A stretch of 64,000 bases of DNA from Mya arenaria (lineage: Eukaryota > Mollusca > Bivalvia > Myida > Myidae). The notes beneath the pieces were generated by a model. It ran no database searches and had not been told where the DNA came from. It worked only from the letters and a program-made list of their open reading frames with translations. The first letter of the stretch is position 1, and each line of letters opens with the position of its first letter. Where the stretch lies: contig NC_069125.1 of the NCBI RefSeq assembly GCF_026914265.1, positions 65,213,479 to 65,277,478 of the forward strand, written 5' to 3'. This document shows, piece after piece, positions 59,101 through 64,000 of the stretch. The position numbers and the translations under genes were made by a program.

Positions 59101-60263
59101 GATTAGGCTGTTTAATGCAAAAGGAAGAAATGGGTTCACAGGGTCCTCTGTTTGGTATTACATGTGGACATTGTGTATCAGGCTGCGATGAATCTGTTGA
59201 TGTTTGTATTGACCATGAAAATGATTTCAAACCGCTTGGAAAAGTTCATTACAATTCAGCTCAAAATGGTCATGAAAATGATTTTTTAGATATTGCAGCT
59301 ATAGAAATAACAAATGAGATGAGCGTGAAAACAGAGTTGAAAAGATCGGACGGAAGAGATGCCAAGACTTGGGATGTTTTTGACGAAAATATACCACAAG
59401 GACGTGATGTTTATATGATCACTTGCCAAATGAAAAACGATGGTCGAGTATCATCGAGAATTTCTATTGGAACTATCATATCGTCAGAATTCTTGGAAGA
59501 TAATGTGAAGAAAAACTTTACGCCGTTGGAAGCCAGTTGCGAAACAGTCCATAAACTACCTGGGCCATACTTCGTTCATATAGCACCAGAAGAATGTAAG
59601 TAAGTCAAATCAATAAATAATCTTCTTTTTCTTGTTTCCATTTAAACTTTACTTTGATATAGTAAAAGGCCAATATAGTTCTTTTTCTTTTCGAGAATTT
59701 GTGATTTACTATTTATCCTGCATCTTTAATATAGCTGTGATCGCCATATCTTGCTCAAAATTGAAACGTTGAACATAGCTTATAACCCTTGTAATTAACA
59801 AACCCTTGTAAACAGTTTCAGTGGGGCCATTTTCGGTGGAAGGTGATAGTGGTGCGGTAATTTGCGCAGATGATATGGACAGCGTTAAAAATGTTCATGT
59901 AATTGCACTTCTAACTGGAGCGGTCAAGAAGATTTCTACCGACGGATTGCTCCAGTATATTCACTCCAAAGGAAGCGTGATGCATAAATTATTAAGCGTC
60001 GTCAAAAAGCAGGCACACATGCAACTGTTACCTGGTAAGCATATTCATTTTTTTTTCAATGCATGTTTTTTTACAATATACTACTTTATTATAATATCGA
60101 ATATTTTCTTATAATAACTTATTTTGGTACCAACGAATACGGTTGCAAATGCTGCTTTTTCTGTTCACATTTAGCCTGTGCAAAACCGAATGCTGGAGGT
60201 TCAGAAGCTGCGCCAGCGACACTAACAACAACTACACCTTCCGTGGACAGGAGCATCAATTAA
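56118..60263 (+). CDS. Intracellular trypsin-fold (PA-clan) protease-like protein, unknown N-terminal half
   Basis: Exons are 56118-56220, 56590-56849, 57521-57733, 57849-58168, 58294-58433, 58856-59595, 59822-60034 and 60175-60263, about 690 residues. All joins agree in phase except exon 2 (ends phase 0) to exon 3 (opens with two spare bases), so a small exon or other splice is missing there. The first 345 residues are mixed helical, with no signal peptide and no family I recognise. Exon 6 holds the His motif ITCGHCVSG (His codon at 59169) and the Asp motif DFLDIAAIEI (Asp at 59289). Exon 7 holds the nucleophile motif EGDSGAVIC (Ser at 59848). Order and motifs fit a chymotrypsin/trypsin-like or HtrA-like PA-clan domain with a complete triad. 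It ends in a Thr/Ala-rich stretch. The lack of a secretion signal points to an intracellular role; substrate unknown. AATAAA near 60801 may end the transcript. Confidence 0.8.
56327..56563 (+). mobile_element. TTA-type MITE, copy 4 (complete, with target-site duplication)
   Basis: Inverted ends TGCACCAGTCAATTGTAACC and GGTTACAATTGACTGGTGCA are perfect over at least 20 bp. They are flanked by TTA at 56324-56326 and 56564-56566. This is the best-preserved copy in the window. It lies in intron 1 of the protease-like gene, with its right end 26 bp before the exon 2 start at 56590. A 3-bp TTA duplication fits PIF/Harbinger-type insertion, but the family was not otherwise identified. Confidence 0.85.
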
Positions 60264-60895
60264 AACAAACTTGTACTGCTTCATGTGGATGTGAAGAAAA
60301 ACGCGTCTTTATTTCGTCAAGTTTAATGAAATTCTAGTGGGATATGTATGTTTAATTGCTAGACTGTAATATATTTCACCGAGTGAGAAACCAAAAGTTA
60401 CATTGCCATCCGCTTTCTGTGATTTAGTTTATAGACTGTGAACATATCATGTTATTGAATCACTTACAAGTGTTATGAAACTTTAAAAAGACAGCGATTC
60501 TGTGATATACTTTTATATGTAAATGAGTAATGTTAAGTATATGAATAACAAAAAAAAACTTCATGAGTTTTCAGATGTGTTTTTTTAAATTACATTTTTT
60601 AATACTTGAATGCAAACTATTGTGTTAAGAAACGTTCTAGCTACTCTGTAGTACTGATACTTATGTAAAGGCGATTTTCAGCATTTTTCATATCTCGTTT
60701 GTTGCTTGCTTTAATTATATCATTTAACAATTCAAATCAGTGTGATGTTCTGTTTATATAATGTAAAACAGTGTTTTGTTCCATTCCTGACATATTTTAT
60801 AAATAAAACAAATATGTGAAGTACTAAAATCAACTTAGAATGGTATCCGTTCTACACATCATTGCCGATTTAAAATAATGTATTGTTGTTTAATT

Positions 60896-60975
60896 TAAAG
60901 CTGCACTCTCACAGATTGAACGTTTTGACAACTTTTTAATTTTTTATCTTGGAACGAGCCAAAAAAAAATTTTTA
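60896..60975 (+). mobile_element. Foldback MITE, copy D (one arm only)
   Basis: TTAAAGCTGCACTCTCACAG then 'attgaacgttttgacaac' and 'cttggaacgagcca' match the left arm of copies at 38.3 and 43.8 kb, after which the match stops in an A-rich run. Confidence 0.75.
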
Positions 60976-61934
60976 TTATAGAAAACAGAGTTATTACTCA
61001 CCGAATCGGTGACATGTTTCAACCAAAACAATCCCCCAGAAAACCTGGGCGCAATGACATTAATGCCCTTGGCAAACCGATTTTACACTGAAGTAAAACC
61101 AATTTTCTTGTTATCTTATGCTCATTTCGGAAACTGCTAAGTATTTTGTTCACTTTCCCCAAATTCCCCCTCTTTGCATATCCCTTTGGTACCCCTGATA
61201 TCCCTCAAACACAATCGTAACAACTCGGCCATCTCCGGCAAGCTTCGAGATAGACCTCGTAAATAGTAGTAAGGATATACGAAAGTGCGATGCGGCTGCC
61301 GGCTATTAACACCGTTTTCAATCCGCGCAAAGAAGGCCCATTGTAACAACAAGGAAATGGATTGTGTTAAATTAAATGTGCTTGTTTAAGAGAAAATATT
61401 TATTGTAACCTCAAAGAATGTTCGTTTTATGAATATTTAGATGTTTCCTTATAGTTGAAGCACTCTATTTCCTCTAGAAAAATCGTGAGCACACAGAATA
61501 TATACTTGACAGTCATTGAAATGATCATACGGTTCATGGATGCATGAATCATTGCATCGGATTAAATGCATGCATGGACTAAATGTCAACATTTTCTCAA
61601 CAGTTATAGGAATACCCTAAGAAATGTAAGTTTTAAGTCATACTTTGCCGTGTTATTTTTCACACCAAGCCTTGCCATTAAAACAACATTACTATTCTGT
61701 AAAATCATTGATTGCATTGTGCAGTTGTGTGGGTTGTGGTAGGATGGGTGTGAGCTTGGCACCCAGTCAGCTTTACCAGCTGAAATCTATGCATGCATTT
61801 GCTTCAGCATTATTGGGTTTGGGCTGCAGAATTTTTTTATGTAAACAGTTCTGTGGGGTTGTGGTGGGGCGGTGACTATCCACGCAGTAACCTCTAGTTA
61901 TTGTTAGAGTACCAGTAAAACGTTCATGTGGATA

Positions 61935-62254
61935 TGCACCAGACAATTGTAACCACGCCCCCCCCCCCAGGTCTGGGGAATAGTGGGGACTTTGACTTTC
62001 AGTACAGTCAACCCTGGCTAAAATTCCCCACCCTGCGCGGATGATCCAATGGCAAAATCCCTGCCAAATGCCCCCACACCCCAGGGACTCTATGTAAGGC
62101 CCATTCCCCTCTATATTTTAAGCGAAGACAAAACCACCGCATTCATCCAGCACTGCAGGGCCACCTGATAGGTAAAAACACGGCTCATTTCCCCGGTTAA
62201 CCCCAGTATTCCTGTGGACCTGGGGTGGGGTGGGGGTTACAATTGACTGATGCA
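61935..62254 (-). mobile_element. TTA-type MITE, copy 5
   Basis: The ends TGCACCAGACAATTGTAACC and GGTTACAATTGACTGATGCA are inverse of each other with few mismatches. The body is in the same orientation as copies 2 and 3. Its 3-bp flanks (ATA and CTA) differ by one base, so the duplication is decayed or absent. Confidence 0.8.
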
Positions 62255-63369
62255 CTAAGTTGACAGATAGTATTTGTTCAAGGCAGATCATGCTTCACTT
62301 TACCTCCTAGTCTGTGGATAAAACCACTCATTAAGTTTCCTTACACATTATATTTGTCTTAATCTATAATTATTAGTCTCAATATCTTTGAGTAAATTGT
62401 CATTTTTTATTTAAAAACAACAACACCAAAAAGAGTAACTGATAAGATACTCAACTGATTTATTTTTTTGTAAATAAAAGCCTTAAGCAAAATATTTAGC
62501 CAGGTCACTAAGCTTTTCAGCAATGTATACCAGACTTTTTTCAATAATACTTAATCTATTTTGAATAATTAGCCTTTAGATCACTCTTCACCAAATGACT
62601 CTTTAATGTCCAACTCAATAAAATGCAAACAAGAATAATTACAGTTTGGATCAACATGTCTCTTAATTTTATTTTTAATATTAGTCAAGTAATAACAGAG
62701 CCATCTATATGCAATCCAATGTAAAATTAATGATAAATTAGGTTTTGCTCACATTTTTACTTTCATTTCTGTGCCAAGCCCTTTTAAGTGCATTGAGTCT
62801 TTTGGGAGACTTCACAATATTTCTGGCGTTTAAACCCCAAATATGGCTTTAAGTTGCCATACAAATTTAAGTCTTCATTACAAAAAATACTGTATGTCTC
62901 CACTTTAACACACAATCAGAGGACTTAAGCATTACCATGTGTCAGAATTATAGATCTTTCTTTGCATTTTATTTGTCTAAATGTATTACCGGTCTCTTTA
63001 GCAATATCCTTGTACCTCTTTGAGTACTTGGCTTGACAGTTTGGTTTTTAATACATTGTTTTGAATGTTATATTTGTACACAACAATGATGATGATGACA
63101 CTATGCTATGCCAAAACCTCAACACATTTTCTTCAAGCAAAAAAGGACAGTCATTCAGAATAACTTTTATTACATCATTTGAAAAATAGACTCATACAAT
63201 CAACAAAATAAACATGCATCTGTAAAATCACAAGTCATGTTATGTGTTCGTTAAATTTAACTTAATAAAGAAAATAAATATTGGTTGCAGTAAGCAATGC
63301 GCATCATTTCTAATAAACATTCCAACAGACTGAAAAATAAATCAACAGAAATGGAAAAAAAACTGTTTG

Positions 63370-63600
63370 CAAGTCAGCTAGTATATATTTTGCAAGTCAG
63401 CTAGTATCCTATTTTATGCCTTATCAGATTGCTATGCAAGCTGGAAGCTTACAGAATCACTCTTAAGTCTGTTACCTAAGTAGAAACAAGTATGGACATC
63501 CTTTTCCTGAGGTCAAGAGAAAGTAACTTGGAGGTCTTGAACTCACAACCTTGAATCTGAGGCTTATCCTCTAGACCACTTTCACCTTTTCACATTTTAA
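63370..63600 (-). mobile_element. Probable tRNA-derived SINE
   Basis: On the minus strand the element opens with 'gtggtctagaggataagcc' (A-box-like), then 'aggttgtgagttcaagacc' (B-box-like) at tRNA-like spacing of about 35 bp, near 63590-63535. An unrelated body follows, ending near a short duplicated AT-rich tail ('tttgcaagtcagctagta' twice at 63365-63408). This layout is that of a tRNA-head SINE. The parent tRNA and SINE family were not identified. Confidence 0.5.
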
Positions 63601-64000
63601 AGAGCCCAGTTTACAATATGGCATTTGCAAGGATGTGCCCTATTAACGGATTTTCTGAAGTCTTTAAAATTGAACTGAACAAAATAGTTCTCCTTTATTT
63701 GGTCTGCCGATGCCATCTGTTTCTGTTTTTGTAGTTATCTTCCCTCCATAATATAGGAAAACCACTTTAAGCGTAGATAAATCCTTTACCATATAACCCT
63801 TTTAAATATATGTTCGGATTTATTTAATAATCACGGACCTACAGATGACTTTTATCTTTAACTTCACATCAGTATGTAAGTCATCAAATATTTGAGATGA
63901 CAAGATGTTCCACTGAATGCTTTGTTTCCATCTTGCACTCATTTTTCCAAGGTAGGCTTTGCAGTTTTGTTAGATGATTTCCATGCATTGCAGGTCAATC

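Larger units (their letters stand above)
60264..64000. other. 3' flank and intergenic stretch to the window end
   Basis: Holds the 3' UTR of the protease-like gene, a truncated foldback MITE (60896-60975), a short segment related to 48.0-48.2 kb (61085-61215), a complete-length TTA-type MITE (61935-62254) and a probable SINE (63370-63600). No other gene is recognised, and 62260-63360 shows nothing beyond AT-rich sequence. Confidence 0.5.

Noticed and set aside
1-64000. LTR retrotransposon, retrovirus-like or Polinton sequence
   Set aside because: No gag, integrase, protease, capsid or paired long terminal repeats were recognised. The only reverse-transcriptase sequence belongs to LINEs.

Overview
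The window looks like nuclear DNA of a lophotrochozoan animal, most likely a bivalve mollusc. The grounds are spliced genes with long AT-rich introns, a large claudin-like tandem family, an acetylcholine-binding-protein-like gene, and many short repeats of the kind common in bivalve genomes (pearl/Helentron-like elements, MITEs, minisatellites). No species is assigned. Gene models below were built by hand from splice-site consensus, reading-frame phase and family motifs, so exon ends are inferences unless the phases cross-check.

Layout. (1) 1-5.5 kb, plus strand: the last three coding exons of a gene ending in a SKICH domain, best explained as the C-terminus of an INPP5K/INPP5J-type inositol polyphosphate 5-phosphatase. 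(2) 9.6-39.3 kb, minus strand: five tandem claudin/PMP22-like four-transmembrane genes. All have three coding exons and the same phase-1/phase-1 introns. They fall into two subgroups (genes 1-2 and genes 3-5) and differ mainly in their cytoplasmic tails. A 3.1-kb minisatellite of 23-bp units sits in intron 1 of gene 1, and two tail-to-tail copies of one LINE family sit in intron 1 of gene 3. (3) 40.7-45.8 kb, minus strand: a soluble Cys-loop receptor-like (AChBP-like) gene with a complete ligand-binding-domain signature, no transmembrane region and no vicinal cysteines. Its largest intron is filled with nested inverted-repeat elements. (4) 46-56 kb: mainly repeats, namely a 44-bp minisatellite, a decayed hAT transposon, a 62-bp minisatellite and several MITEs, plus a possible short spliced plus-strand transcript at 51.1-53.0 kb. 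(5) 56.1-60.3 kb, plus strand: an eight-exon gene for a roughly 690-residue protein with no signal peptide. Its C-terminal half carries a trypsin-fold (PA clan) His/Asp/Ser triad and its N-terminal half is not recognised. (6) 60.3-64 kb: intergenic, with repeats and a probable SINE.

The genes do not form one pathway. The claudin-like array is a locally expanded family of probable epithelial or septate-junction membrane proteins. The AChBP-like gene and the intracellular protease-like gene are independent neighbours. No rRNA, convincing tRNA, CRISPR array or LTR/retroviral element was seen.
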